Notes: generated by a model from the sequence alone, not told the origin. Positions 43,133 through 52,536 are shown, counted from the stretch's first letter. The stretch: DNA of 64,000 nucleotides from Arthrobacter sp. PsM3 (GCF_030433895.1 NZ_JARUXE010000020.1:1-64000), one strand, 5' to 3'. Made by a program: numbers and translations.

Positions 43133-44167
43133 ATGCAGCTCAGCATCGATCTCAATGGACGCGAAGTCCTTGTCACCGGTTCGGACACCGCCGCACGGCA
43201 GGCCGTCCGCCGCTACCGGGCCGCCGGCGCCGTCGTTTCGCGGCTGAGCAGCCCCGGTGGTGCCCGCCACGACGGACCCCTGCCCGAGCGCCCCTTCCTG
43301 GTCGCCGCCGTCGACGACGGCCAGCCCGGCTGGGCGGCGCTGCTGGACCGCTGCCGGGAAACCGGCATCCCGGTCGCGGTGGAACCCGCCGCCGGCACTG
43401 CCGGCCACGTCACGCTGGTCGGGGGCGGCCCCGGAACCACCGAGCTGCTGACCGTCGCCGCCATCGGGGCCCTGCGGGACGCCGACGTCGTCTTCTACGA
43501 CCGGCTGGCCCCTTATCAGGAACTGCCGGCACTGAGCACGGCCGACCTGGTGGACGTGGGCAAGCGCCCCGGCCACCACAAGGTCAGCCAGTCCGGCATC
43601 GAGGAGCTGATGGTGGAAGCGGCCCTGGCCGGGAAAAACGTGGTGCGGCTCAAGGGCGGCGACCCCTACGTGTTCGGCCGCGGCGGCGAGGAAGTCGCCT
43701 CCTGCGTGAAGGCCGGTGTCCCGGTCCGCGTGATCTCCGGTGTCACGAGCGCCATTTCCGTTCCGGCCGCGGCCGGGATCCCGGTCACGCACCGCGAGGT
43801 CAGCCACATGTTCACCGTCGTCTCCGGCCACGCCCCGCTGACCGAAAAGGAGCACATGCACCTGGCCGGGCTGGGCGGGACCATCGTGGTGCTGATGGGC
43901 ATCGGCACGCTGCACCAGCTCGCCGCCGGGCTGCGCCGGGCGGGGATGCGCGCGGACATGCCGATGGCCGTCGTCGAGCGCGGCTGCCGCCCCGGCCAGC
44001 GGACCACCATCGCCGAGCTGGGCACCATCACCACGGCTGCTGCGGGCTGCAGCAACCCGGCCGTACTGGTGATCGGCGACGTCGTCCGGGTGGCCGAGGC
44101 CAACCGCGGCTGCGCGGAAGCCGAAGCCGAACTGGACCGCCTCGCCGCGTCCCTGATGGGGGCGTGA
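43133..44167 (+). CDS. cobA: uroporphyrinogen-III C-methyltransferase
   Basis: A 344-aa protein that makes precorrin-2 for sirohaem, the NirB cofactor. Residues about 93-335 are the SUMT domain (VTLVGGGPGTTELLTVAAIGAL, VFYDRLAP, VGKRPGHH, RLKGGDPYVFGRGGEE, GVTSAISVPAAAGIPVTHR). The N-terminal 90 residues resemble a shortened CysG/Met8-type domain (DLNGREVLVTGSDTAARQAVRRY), but the glycine-rich loop is altered, so dehydrogenase/ferrochelatase activity is doubtful. It sits 2 bp after nirB and overlaps the next gene (GTGA). Confidence 0.92.
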   Translation: MQLSIDLNGREVLVTGSDTAARQAVRRYRAAGAVVSRLSSPGGARHDGPLPERPFLVAAVDDGQPGWAALLDRCRETGIPVAVEPAAGTAGHVTLVGGGPGTTELLTVAAIGALRDADVVFYDRLAPYQELPALSTADLVDVGKRPGHHKVSQSGIEELMVEAALAGKNVVRLKGGDPYVFGRGGEEVASCVKAGVPVRVISGVTSAISVPAAAGIPVTHREVSHMFTVVSGHAPLTEKEHMHLAGLGGTIVVLMGIGTLHQLAAGLRRAGMRADMPMAVVERGCRPGQRTTIAELGTITTAAAGCSNPAVLVIGDVVRVAEANRGCAEAEAELDRLAASLMGA

Positions 44168-45372
44168 AAGCCGTGAGCGCGCTCAACGCCATCGCCCCTG
44201 CCGGGCTGCCCGGCGCCGGTCCGGAACCGGAAACCGCGGAGCAGGCCGTGGCCGGGGCCGGGGCCGGGGCACAGACCGTGGAGCTGCCGCTGGAGGGCTT
44301 CCGGATCGGCGTGACCTCGCACCGCCGTTCCCAGGACCTGATCGAGGCCCTGGAGCGGCGCGGCGCCGAGGTGCTGCACGCGCCGGCCCTGAAGATCGCC
44401 CCCGTGCAGGAGGACCTGAGCCTGATCGAGGACACCCGCACCATCATCGCCGCACGCCCCGAACTGTGCATCGCCACCACCGCCTACGGCATGCGGCGCT
44501 GGTGCGAGGCCGCGGACACCTTCGGAATCGGCGAGCAGCTGCTGGAAACCCTCGGCAACACCCGGATGTTCGTCCGCGGGCCCAAGGCCCGCGGCGCCGT
44601 CCGCGCGGCCGGACTCGCCGACGTCGGGATCAGCAGCGACGAAACCACTGCCACCCTGGTGGACATGCTCCTGGCCGAGGGGGTGCGCGGCAAAACCGTC
44701 GCGGTGCAGCTGCACGGCTACACCGACGTCCGCCAGCTCGAACGCCTCCGGATGTCCGGGGCCACGGTCCTGACGGTCACCCCGTACCGCTGGGTCAAGC
44801 CCGACGGCGCCGACCGGCTGCCGCGGCTCATCGAGGCTGCCTGCAGCGGCAACCTGGACGTACTGACCTTCACCAGCGCCCCCGCGGTGGACGCGATGTG
44901 GAGCACCGCCCACGAGATGGGCCTGTACAAGCAGCTCGTGGAGAGCCTGAAGACCACGGTGGCCACCGCCGTCGTCGGCCCGATCACCGCGCAGCCGCTC
45001 ATCGATGCCGGACTGCAGCCGCTGATCCCGGAGCGGTTCCGGATGGGTGCCCTGATCCGGCTCGTGGTGGAGCACCTCGCCCTCAACCACGTCCGCCGCC
45101 TGGACACCGTGTCCGGCCGGGTGGAACTCCGCGGCCGCTCGCTGCGGATCGACGGCGAGTCCGTGGAGCTGGCCCCCGCACCGCTGCTGCTGCTGCGGGC
45201 ACTGCTGGGCGCCGGCGGCGCCGTGCTGTCCCGGGAGTCGCTGTCCGAACTGCTGGAACTCCGCGGGTCCGTCCATGCCCTGGACATGACGGTCAGCAGG
45301 CTGCGCTCCGCACTGCCGGACGGCCGGCTGGTGGAAACCGTAGTGAAGCGCGGCTACCGGATCCGGGTGTGA
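44164..45372 (+). CDS. nnaR: HemD-like/OmpR-type regulator of nitrate assimilation
   Basis: A 402-aa fusion: an Ala/Gly-rich head, a uroporphyrinogen-III synthase-like domain (about 45-265, with VTSHRRSQDLIEALERRGAEV and FTSAPAVDAMW) and a C-terminal OmpR-type winged helix (about 310-402, ending SVHALDMTVSRLRSAL, VETVVKRGYRIRV). The architecture is that of NnaR of Streptomyces and mycobacteria, which acts with GlnR to activate nitrate/nitrite genes. It may also have residual synthase activity, but regulation is the better supported role. The GTG at 44164 overlaps the cobA stop; GTG 44173 is an alternative. Confidence 0.88.
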   Translation: MKAVSALNAIAPAGLPGAGPEPETAEQAVAGAGAGAQTVELPLEGFRIGVTSHRRSQDLIEALERRGAEVLHAPALKIAPVQEDLSLIEDTRTIIAARPELCIATTAYGMRRWCEAADTFGIGEQLLETLGNTRMFVRGPKARGAVRAAGLADVGISSDETTATLVDMLLAEGVRGKTVAVQLHGYTDVRQLERLRMSGATVLTVTPYRWVKPDGADRLPRLIEAACSGNLDVLTFTSAPAVDAMWSTAHEMGLYKQLVESLKTTVATAVVGPITAQPLIDAGLQPLIPERFRMGALIRLVVEHLALNHVRRLDTVSGRVELRGRSLRIDGESVELAPAPLLLLRALLGAGGAVLSRESLSELLELRGSVHALDMTVSRLRSALPDGRLVETVVKRGYRIRV

Positions 45373-45412
45373 CCCACGACATTACTGGCCGGTAAACATT
45401 GGCGAACGGGCC

Positions 45413-45450
45413 GTGGAAGTACGGCAACACCGGGGAAACACGCCGGAAAA
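45413..45450 (+). promoter_or_regulatory. GlnR-like box upstream of the FAD oxidoreductase
   Basis: GTGGA, GCAAC, GAAAC and GAAAA at exact 11-bp steps, ending 10 bp before TACGCT (45461-45466). Same geometry as at nirB and narK. Confidence 0.5.
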
Positions 45451-45460
45451 ATCGGCCGCC

Positions 45461-45466
45461 TACGCT
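45461..45466 (+). promoter_or_regulatory. probable -10 hexamer of the FAD oxidoreductase gene
   Basis: TACGCT, 10 bp after the GlnR-like box and about 55 bases before the start codon. Confidence 0.45.
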
Positions 45467-45521
45467 GGGGACCAACAAGCAGTCAGGCCACACCACCGGC
45501 CACCAGCGAAAGGGACCCACC

Positions 45522-46382
45522 ATGTCCGCCACCCCCACCGTTTCCGCCGATTCCCAGACCCGGCCCAGGATTGTCATCGCCGGGGCCGGCCCCGCCGCGC
45601 AGGCCCTCGTCCGCCAGCTCACGCGGACCCCGTTCGCCGGCGGCATCACGGTGCTCAGCAACCGGGATGACGCCCCGGAGGAACTCCTGGAACTCGCCGC
45701 CCTCCCGCAGGTCTCGGTCCGCTTCGGCCAGCCGGCCAGCTACGTCGACCCGGACAGCCGCTATGTCACCACGGCGGACGGCCTGGAGTTCAGCTACGAC
45801 CAGCTGGTCATCGCAACCGGGTCCTCCCCCGCGGGCGCACCGCTGGCAGGGGAAGGCCGGTGCCTGAACTACTCCACGATCGACGACGCCGCCGGACTGG
45901 GCGAGGCCGTCAGGGACGTCACGCGGGTCCTTGGCCGGCGGCCGCTGGGCATCCTGGTCGGCACCGGAACGGCCGCGGGCCAGGCCGAGGCCGTGCTGCG
46001 CGCCCGCGGTGTCCGCCCCATCCGCACGACCCAGCGGCCGGCCGCCGTCGTTCCCACCCTCGCCGGGTCGGCCCTTACGGCTGCCGGGATTGTGTTCGAG
46101 GACGGTTCCAGCATGGCCGGGGACCTCGTGGTCCTGGCCGAGGAACCGGTGGCCCGTGACGCCCTCTCGGTCAGCGCCGGGCTAAAGACAGCCCGCCAGG
46201 GCGGGATCGTCATCGGCCGTGACTTCCGCACCTCCGTCCCGGGAATCTGGGCCATTGGGGATGCCGCCGTGTTCGACGGCGTGCGTCTGGGCCTGCTGGT
46301 GGCCGCCTCCTTAGCCGCGTCCCTCTGCGCCTCCCAGCTGCTCCAGGCCGGCATGGCGGAGCCCCTGGCGAAAGCCGCCTGA
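45522..46382 (+). CDS. stand-alone NAD(P)/FAD oxidoreductase, nitrite-reductase-like
   Basis: A 286-aa protein resembling a compact version of the FAD/NAD half of NirB: FAD motif IVIAGAGPAAQALVRQL, the ATGSSPAGAPL motif, a reduced NAD segment (GILVGTGTAAGQAEAVL) and the second FAD motif IWAIGDAAVF. It has no iron-sulfur cysteines. AAAGGGA precedes the ATG at 45522. Its GlnR-like box suggests nitrogen control and a redox role linked to nitrate/nitrite metabolism, but no specific reaction can be assigned. Confidence 0.8.
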   Translation: MSATPTVSADSQTRPRIVIAGAGPAAQALVRQLTRTPFAGGITVLSNRDDAPEELLELAALPQVSVRFGQPASYVDPDSRYVTTADGLEFSYDQLVIATGSSPAGAPLAGEGRCLNYSTIDDAAGLGEAVRDVTRVLGRRPLGILVGTGTAAGQAEAVLRARGVRPIRTTQRPAAVVPTLAGSALTAAGIVFEDGSSMAGDLVVLAEEPVARDALSVSAGLKTARQGGIVIGRDFRTSVPGIWAIGDAAVFDGVRLGLLVAASLAASLCASQLLQAGMAEPLAKAA

Positions 46383-46550
46383 ACGCCTGCGCGCATGCCC
46401 TCCGGCGGGAGGACCTGTTATGGCAAGATGGACACCTGAGAAGCCACGAAGAATGCGGTGTCTGCAGGCCCATACGGCCCCCAGAGGGACAACCACGGGG
46501 ACAACCACCGGGGGCAATACAGTCCCAGGCCCGCCAGGAAAGGGACCACC

Positions 46551-47291
46551 ATGAGCAACGAAGCCGCGACTGCCGGAAAGGCTGCCGCCGCTGCCGGGGA
46601 AGCCGTTACGTCCGGAACCTCGGGAAATATCGCCTCCTACATCGACCACACGCTGCTCAAGCCGGAGGCCAGCGAGGCTGAGATCCTCAAGGTCTGTGCC
46701 GAGGCTGCGGACTACCGGTTCAAGTCAGTGTGCGTCAACCCGGTCTGGGTCAAAACGGTCAAGAAGGCCCTGAAGGGCTCCGGTGTACTGACCTGCTCCG
46801 TAGTCGGCTTCCCGCTCGGCGCCACGCCGAGTGACGTCAAGGCTTTTGAGGCCCGCGGTGCCGTGCTGGACGGCGCCGAGGAAGTCGACATGGTGATCAA
46901 CATCGCCGCGGCCCGGGCCAATGACAAGGGCGCCCTGGTCGATGACATCACGGCCGTCGCGGAAGCCGTCCACGAAGGTGGCGCCGTCCTGAAGGTCATC
47001 ATCGAGACGGCGCTGCTGGACGACGCCCAGAAGGTGCTGGCCTGCGAGGCCGCCGTCGAGGCGGGCGCCGATTTTGTGAAGACGTCCACCGGCTTCAACG
47101 GCGGCGGGGCCACCGCCGCCGACGTCGCGCTGATGCGCCGCACGGTGGGCCCGGACCTCGGTGTCAAGGCCTCGGGCGGGGTGCGTTCGCTCGCCGATGC
47201 ACAGGCTATGATTGCTGCAGGTGCAACACGTATTGGCGCCAGCTCCGGCATCGCGATCGTCAAGGGTGAACAGGGTTCCTCCGCGTACTGA
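46551..47291 (+). CDS. deoC: deoxyribose-phosphate aldolase
   Basis: A 246-aa TIM-barrel aldolase cleaving 2-deoxyribose 5-phosphate to glyceraldehyde 3-phosphate and acetaldehyde. Landmarks are [21 protein letters not shown], the EVDMVINI aspartate, the Schiff-base lysine in FVKTSTGF and KASGGVRS with the second lysine. A low-complexity Ala-rich head (about 30 residues) precedes the barrel. AAAGGGA lies 6-7 bases before the ATG. It connects to punA in deoxynucleoside salvage; acetaldehyde could be used by an aldehyde dehydrogenase. Confidence 0.95.
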   Translation: MSNEAATAGKAAAAAGEAVTSGTSGNIASYIDHTLLKPEASEAEILKVCAEAADYRFKSVCVNPVWVKTVKKALKGSGVLTCSVVGFPLGATPSDVKAFEARGAVLDGAEEVDMVINIAAARANDKGALVDDITAVAEAVHEGGAVLKVIIETALLDDAQKVLACEAAVEAGADFVKTSTGFNGGGATAADVALMRRTVGPDLGVKASGGVRSLADAQAMIAAGATRIGASSGIAIVKGEQGSSAY

Positions 47292-47354
47292 CTGCTATCC
47301 GATAACAACCGAAGCCGCCACAGTTTTGAGCCCCACGGGGCCGAGGAGGAACGA

Positions 47355-47588
47355 ATGTCCAGCAACACCGCGAAGACCCAGCAGACCCCGCAGAACGAGA
47401 ACGGCCTCGGCTCCAGCATCGTCCTGTTTGTCCTGATGATGGTCCTCTTCGGCGCTTCCCTTTACTCGCTGAGCTTCCTGTCGCTGGGCAACCCGTGGCC
47501 GATGGCCGCCTGCCTCGTCCTGTTCGCCCTGGCATTCTGGATACCGCAGACCATCACCGGCCGCTCGGATTCCGCGGGCGAAAGCTAA
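47355..47588 (+). CDS. small two-span membrane protein
   Basis: A 77-aa protein: Gln/Asn/Thr-rich head of 17 residues, helix 1 (about 21-43), helix 2 (about 48-66) and a short acidic tail. GAGGAGG 5 bases before the ATG is a strong ribosome site. Unknown function; 63 bases after deoC, so possibly cotranscribed. Confidence 0.7.
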   Translation: MSSNTAKTQQTPQNENGLGSSIVLFVLMMVLFGASLYSLSFLSLGNPWPMAACLVLFALAFWIPQTITGRSDSAGES

Positions 47589-47600
47589 CGCACCAGATAC

Positions 47601-47645
47601 TTAAATGACTGAAGCTCCGGATCTTTCGGAGCTTCAGTCATTTAA
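47601..47645. terminator. bidirectional intrinsic terminator
   Basis: A perfect 19-bp stem (47601-47619, 47627-47645) with a 7-base loop and A/T ends, between convergent genes. Confidence 0.92.
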
Positions 47646-47665
47646 CCAAGGACACCTGGCCGGCC

Positions 47666-48499
47666 CTACGCGGCGGCGAGCAGCCCGAACAGGCTTTGGA
47701 CCAGCCCGGTCCCGATGGCCACCGCGGCGGGCCAGTGCACCTTGGCCACGGCCAGCACCGCGCCGAACATGCCGATCATGGCGTAGGCACTGACCGGGAT
47801 CAGCACGAACCACTCCCGCCGTGACCCGGCCCGGCCCAGCAGCGGGACCGAGAACGCCCCGTTGGCCTTCCAGACGTCCTTCAGCAGCGGCAGCTTCCGC
47901 AGGACTTTCGGCGGCTTGATCACCAGCGGCCAGAGCAGCGGAACTCCCCCGGTGGTGATCATGTCCCCCACAATGTGCACCAGCACGCCGGTCAGCATGG
48001 AGACCGGCAGCCAGGTCCACTGGTGCGGCGCGAACCAGGTCACCAGCCCGGCCATGGTGAGGGCCAGGACCCAGTTGCTGATCCAGCCGTACTTCGGGAA
48101 GAGCTTCAGGGCTTTCGCGGCGATGTTGATCATGAACATGCACAGCAGCCCGGCGCCTACCGACAGCAGGCCCCAGTCCGTCTGCAGCTGCAACTGCCCC
48201 GCGAGCGCCGCGAGCAGCACAAAGAACGCGGCGCCGAGCAAGGAATGCGTGCCCTGGCGGTGCCCGCCGGAGACGTTCTCGATGCCGACAGCGATCACGT
48301 TCGACAGCGGCGGCAGCGAGTGCGCCACCGTGCTGGAGCGGTGGTCCCAGTCGCAGACCAGCGCCGTCCCCGCCGTCGCCATCCCGCCGATCACAATCCC
48401 GGTCGCGTCCAGCGGATACCAGCCCAGCGTGTACGGACCGGTCGAGGCGATGGCCACCCACGCCGCGGCTCCCGACGCGGCGTGGTGTCCTCCCATCAT
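47666..48499 (-). CDS. YdjM/DUF457-type membrane-bound metal-dependent hydrolase-like protein
   Basis: A 277-aa protein with multiple helices and the family's metal motifs: MGGHHAASGAAAW at the N-terminus, CDWDHRSSTVAHSLPPLS, GGHRQGTHSLLGA and HIVGDMITTGGVPLLWP, in order. Members are inner-membrane proteins predicted to hydrolyse a lipid-related substrate; the E. coli relative YdjM is LexA-controlled. The start lies 3 bases after the mfd stop, so it is likely cotranscribed with this DNA-repair gene; ATGs at 48499 and 48496 are equivalent. Confidence 0.85.
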   Translation of the reverse strand: MMGGHHAASGAAAWVAIASTGPYTLGWYPLDATGIVIGGMATAGTALVCDWDHRSSTVAHSLPPLSNVIAVGIENVSGGHRQGTHSLLGAAFFVLLAALAGQLQLQTDWGLLSVGAGLLCMFMINIAAKALKLFPKYGWISNWVLALTMAGLVTWFAPHQWTWLPVSMLTGVLVHIVGDMITTGGVPLLWPLVIKPPKVLRKLPLLKDVWKANGAFSVPLLGRAGSRREWFVLIPVSAYAMIGMFGAVLAVAKVHWPAAVAIGTGLVQSLFGLLAAA

Positions 48500-48502
48500 T
48501 CT

Positions 48503-51500
48503 TTACTTCACCGCAAGCGGGGCGTCGGAGAAGATGTTGCGGATGACGCCGTTGGCCCATTCGAGGATCTCTGCGTCCTGCAGGTCGCGGCCGCCGATCC
48601 GGGCGGTCTTGGGCTTGGGGATAAGCACCGCGTCCAGGGCAGGTTTGGACTGCGATCCGGGGTACATCCGGGTGAGCCGCATCAGCTTGGACTCCGGCAG
48701 CTGCGCCGGGGAGAACTTGATGAAGTTGCCCTGGAGGGCAATATCGCTGAGCCCGGCTTCGCGGGCGCCGACCCGGAAGCGGGCGACCTCGATCAGGTTC
48801 GCCGCGGGCAGCGGCAGCTCACCGTAGCGGTCCACGAGCTCCGCGAGCACTTCCTCGATCGCCTCGTAGGTGATCGCCCCGGCAAGTTTGCGGTACGCCT
48901 CGAGGCGCAGCCGTTCGCCCGGCACGTAGTCGTGCGGCAGGTGCGCGTTGACCGGCAGCTCGATCTTCATCTCAGCGGCCTTCTCCTCGGCCTCGCCCCG
49001 GTATTCGGCCACGGCCTCGCCGACCAGTCGGATGTAGAGGTCGAAACCCACGCCCTGGATGTGGCCGGACTGCTCGCCGCCGAGCAGGTTGCCGGCGCCG
49101 CGGATCTCGAGGTCCTTCATGGCCAGCTGCATGCCGGCGCCGAGCTCGTTGTGGGTAGCCACGGCCTTGAGCCGCTCCAGCGCCACTTCGCCCAGCGGCT
49201 TTTCGGACGGATACAGGAAATAGGCGTACGCGCGTTCGCGGCCGCGGCCCACCCGACCGCGCAGCTGGTGCAGCTGCGAGAGCCCGTATTTGTCGGCCCC
49301 GTCCACGATCAGGGTGTTCGCGTTGGAGATGTCCAGCCCGGTTTCGATGATGGTGGTGCAGACCAGCACGTCGAAGCGCTTCTCCCAGAAGTCCACGATG
49401 ATCTGTTCGAGCCGGCTCTCGGACATCTGCCCGTGCGCCACTTCGACCCGGGCTTCCGGGACAAGTTCGCGGATCTTCGCCGCGGTGCGGTCGATCGTGG
49501 ACACCCGGTTGTGCACGAAGAACACCTGGCCTTCGCGCATGAGTTCGCGGCGGATCGCCGCGGAGGTCTGCTTGTCCGTGTACGGGCCCACGTAGGTCAG
49601 CACCGGGTGGCGTTCCTCCGGCGGGGTGGCCAGGGTGGAGGTCTCGCGGATGCCGGTCAGGGACATTTCCAGGGTCCGGGGAATCGGGGTGGCGCTCATG
49701 GCGAGGACGTCCACGTTGGTGCGCATCTTCTTCAGCGCCTCCTTGTGTTCGACGCCGAACCGCTGCTCCTCGTCCACGATCACCAGGCCGAGGTCCTTGA
49801 ACGCGAAGTCCTTGGACAGCAGCCGGTGGGTGCCGATCACCACGTCCACGGACCCGGCCTTGACGCCCTCGGCGGTCTCTTTTGCCTCCTTGGCGCCCTG
49901 GAAGCGGGACAGCGGCTTGACCACCAGCGGGAAGCCGGAGAACCGTTCGGTGAAGGTTTCATAGTGCTGCTGGGCGAGCAGTGTGGTGGGCACCAGCACG
50001 GCGACCTGTTTGCCGTCCTGGACGGCTTTGAACGCGGCGCGGACCGCGATCTCGGTCTTGCCGTAGCCCACGTCGCCGGAGATCAGCCGGTCCATCGGGA
50101 TCTCCCGCTCCATGTCCGCCTTGACCTCGTTGATGGTGGTCAGCTGGTCCGGGGTCTCCACGTACGGGAAGGCTTCCTCGAGCTCGCGCTGCCAGGGGGT
50201 GTCGGGGCCGAAGGCGTAGCCGCGGGAGGCCATCCGGGCCGAGTAGAGCCGGATCAGTTCGCCGGCGATTTCCTTGACCGCCTTGCGGGCCCGGGACTTG
50301 GTGCTGGCCCAGTCAGCGCCGCCCATTTTGCTCAGCGCGGGGGTGTCCCCGCCGACGTAGCGGGTGACCTGGTCCAGCTGGTCGGTGGGCACGAAGAGCC
50401 GGTCGCCGGGGGCGCCGCGCTTGGACGGCGCGTATTCCAGCACGAGGTATTCGCGCACCCCGTCGCCTCCCCCGGCCACCTTGCGCTGGATCAGTTCCAC
50501 GAACCGGCCGATGCCGTGCTGTTCGTGCACCACGGAGTCGCCGGCCACGAGCTGCAGCGGGTCCACGGCGTTCCGCCGCTTGGACGGCATCCGGCGCATG
50601 TCCTTGGTGGAACCGGCGGAGGTCCGTCCCAGCAGATCCGCCTCGGTCAGCAGTGCGAGCTTGAGCGGCTCCAGGACAAAACCGCGTCCGACGGCGGCTG
50701 TCGTCACCTCGATCAGCCCGGCCTGCGGTTCGTCGTCGAGGGAGTCGACCCGGGCGCAGGGGATGTCGTTGTCGTGGAAGAGTTCGGCGAGCCGCTGCGC
50801 CGGGCCGGGACCTTCGGTGACGACCACGATGCGCCACTGCTCGCGGACGTGGGAGCCAATGAAGTCCATCATTTCGGCGACGTCGCCCTGGTAGCCGCGC
50901 GGTTCGCGGGCGTGCAGGTTCAGGACGTCGACGTCGGGCAGCAGTTCCTCGTCGGTGGCCAGCGAGGTGATGGACCACCAGGACACCTCGTGCCCGAGGG
51001 CCGCGGAGCGGGTATCGGTGAGGGAGCGGAAGCTGGCCGAGTGCAGGGCCTCAGACGCGGCGGAACTCAAATCCAGGGGTGCGGTGCCGCCGTCGGACGC
51101 CGTCGACCACGCAGCCTCAAGGAATTCCTCGTTGGTGGCGGCGAGGTCGTGGGCGCGGGTCCGGACCTTTTCCGGTTCGATCACCACGGCCATCGAGCCG
51201 GCCGGGAACTGGTCCAGGAACGGCACCATGGCGTCCACGAGCACCGGGGCCAGTGACTCCATGCCTTCGACGGCGATGCCGCCGGCGATCTTCTCCAGCA
51301 TGTCCGCGGCGGCCGGCAGCTGTGATTTCAGTGTCGCGGCGCGGGACATCACCGAGGGAGTGATCAGGATTTCGCGGCACGGCGGGGCGTGCAGTTCGGT
51401 GGGGTGGTGCACCCCCGGCGCGCTCAGCGAGCGCTGGTCCGCGACGGCGAACCAGCGCATCTGGTCCACTTCGTCGCCAAAGAACTCCACCCGGATAGGG

Positions 51501-52195
51501 TGGTCCTCGGTGGGCGGGAAGACATCCAGCATCCCGCCGCGGACGGCGAATTCACCGCGCCGGGTGACCATGTCCACGCGGGCGTAGGCGGCGTCGGCCA
51601 GGCTCCGCACGACGCTGCTGAACGGGGCCTCCTGGCCCACCTTCAGGGTGACCGGCACCAGCTCGCCGAGGCCGGCGACGATCGGCTGCACGACCGCCCG
51701 GAGCGGGGCGACGACGACGCGCAGGGCGCCGGCGGGCGAGGTTTCCGGGTGCGCGAGCCGGCGCAGCACGGACAGGCGCCGGCCCACCGTGTCCGAGCGC
51801 GGTGACAGCCGTTCGTGCGGGAGCGTTTCCCAGCTGGGGAACTCGGCGACGGCGTCGGCCGGCAGGAAGGCGCGCAACGCTTCGGTCAGGTCCTCGGCTT
51901 CACGGCCGGTGGCGGTGATGGCCAGGACGACCGGCGCGAGGCTGCCGCCGCTGCCTTTCGCCGCATCTGCCGCGGTGTCTGCTGCGGTGGCATCCGCGGT
52001 GTCTGCCGCTAGGGCGGAGAGCCCGTCGGCCATTTCCGCCAGCAGGGCCGAGCGCAGGCCGGCGGGGGCGCTGATCTGGTAGTCCTCGCTGCGGTCCGCG
52101 AACCCGCGGGCCGCTTCGGCCCGGACGCGGGCGTAGTTCCGGTCTTCGGCGAGGACACGGCGCAGACCGGTGAGTGAGGGGCCGTTGAGGCTCAT
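48503..52195 (-). CDS. mfd: transcription-repair coupling factor
   Basis: A 1230-aa SF2 translocase that removes stalled RNA polymerase and recruits UvrA. Order: UvrB-like N-terminal module (PSWETLPHERLSPRSDTVGRRL), a CarD-like polymerase-interacting domain (VVHEQHGIGRFVELI near residue 554), helicase motifs (GDVGYGKT near 703, VDEEQRFG near 805), the TRG segment and the C-terminal regulatory domain. A hydrophilic Ala/Asp-rich insertion (about 77-92) and a small basic DRLFVPTDQLDQV region are normal for actinobacteria. AGGAG precedes ATG 52195. Confidence 0.97.
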   Translation of the reverse strand: MSLNGPSLTGLRRVLAEDRNYARVRAEAARGFADRSEDYQISAPAGLRSALLAEMADGLSALAADTADATAADTAADAAKGSGGSLAPVVLAITATGREAEDLTEALRAFLPADAVAEFPSWETLPHERLSPRSDTVGRRLSVLRRLAHPETSPAGALRVVVAPLRAVVQPIVAGLGELVPVTLKVGQEAPFSSVVRSLADAAYARVDMVTRRGEFAVRGGMLDVFPPTEDHPIRVEFFGDEVDQMRWFAVADQRSLSAPGVHHPTELHAPPCREILITPSVMSRAATLKSQLPAAADMLEKIAGGIAVEGMESLAPVLVDAMVPFLDQFPAGSMAVVIEPEKVRTRAHDLAATNEEFLEAAWSTASDGGTAPLDLSSAASEALHSASFRSLTDTRSAALGHEVSWWSITSLATDEELLPDVDVLNLHAREPRGYQGDVAEMMDFIGSHVREQWRIVVVTEGPGPAQRLAELFHDNDIPCARVDSLDDEPQAGLIEVTTAAVGRGFVLEPLKLALLTEADLLGRTSAGSTKDMRRMPSKRRNAVDPLQLVAGDSVVHEQHGIGRFVELIQRKVAGGGDGVREYLVLEYAPSKRGAPGDRLFVPTDQLDQVTRYVGGDTPALSKMGGADWASTKSRARKAVKEIAGELIRLYSARMASRGYAFGPDTPWQRELEEAFPYVETPDQLTTINEVKADMEREIPMDRLISGDVGYGKTEIAVRAAFKAVQDGKQVAVLVPTTLLAQQHYETFTERFSGFPLVVKPLSRFQGAKEAKETAEGVKAGSVDVVIGTHRLLSKDFAFKDLGLVIVDEEQRFGVEHKEALKKMRTNVDVLAMSATPIPRTLEMSLTGIRETSTLATPPEERHPVLTYVGPYTDKQTSAAIRRELMREGQVFFVHNRVSTIDRTAAKIRELVPEARVEVAHGQMSESRLEQIIVDFWEKRFDVLVCTTIIETGLDISNANTLIVDGADKYGLSQLHQLRGRVGRGRERAYAYFLYPSEKPLGEVALERLKAVATHNELGAGMQLAMKDLEIRGAGNLLGGEQSGHIQGVGFDLYIRLVGEAVAEYRGEAEEKAAEMKIELPVNAHLPHDYVPGERLRLEAYRKLAGAITYEAIEEVLAELVDRYGELPLPAANLIEVARFRVGAREAGLSDIALQGNFIKFSPAQLPESKLMRLTRMYPGSQSKPALDAVLIPKPKTARIGGRDLQDAEILEWANGVIRNIFSDAPLAVK

Positions 52196-52536
52196 GACGG
52201 TAGCTCCTGAAGGGATCACGGGGGACGCAGGCAACACGAATAGCCGGAATTCGCGAGAATCCCGGGTACCCCCAGCCTACCGCGCGGCCCGGAGGCACCG
52301 GATCCAGCGCGCCACCGGAACAACGCGGGGTCACGTAGCGCCCGTCCGGAGGGCAATTATGGGCGCTACGTGACCCCGCGTTGCTAGGGGGAGGGAGGGC
52401 GGCCGGCTCAGGATCCTTCCAGCAGGTGCGGCCGCCGGCCTGCGGGCACCAACGGCCCCCGGGCTAGGCTGGCAGGATACGCGGCCGTCCGAACGGCCTG
52501 GCGCTCCGAATGCTTTGTAGACGACAAGGAGTCACC
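52196..52536. other. intergenic region with palindromic repeat copy 3
   Basis: 341 bases between divergent mfd and the NAD-binding protein gene. It contains the palindromic repeat at 52321-52383 and a TAGGCT hexamer near 52464-52469 that may serve the downstream gene. No gene is supported. Confidence 0.5.
52321..52383. repeat. intergenic palindromic repeat, copy 3
   Basis: Perfect 23-bp arms (52321-52343 and 52361-52383, ends CAACGCGGGGTCAC) with a 17-base loop. Its reverse complement aligns with the repeat at 18677-18751, including the off-centre ATAAT next to GCGCCC. Confidence 0.85.
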
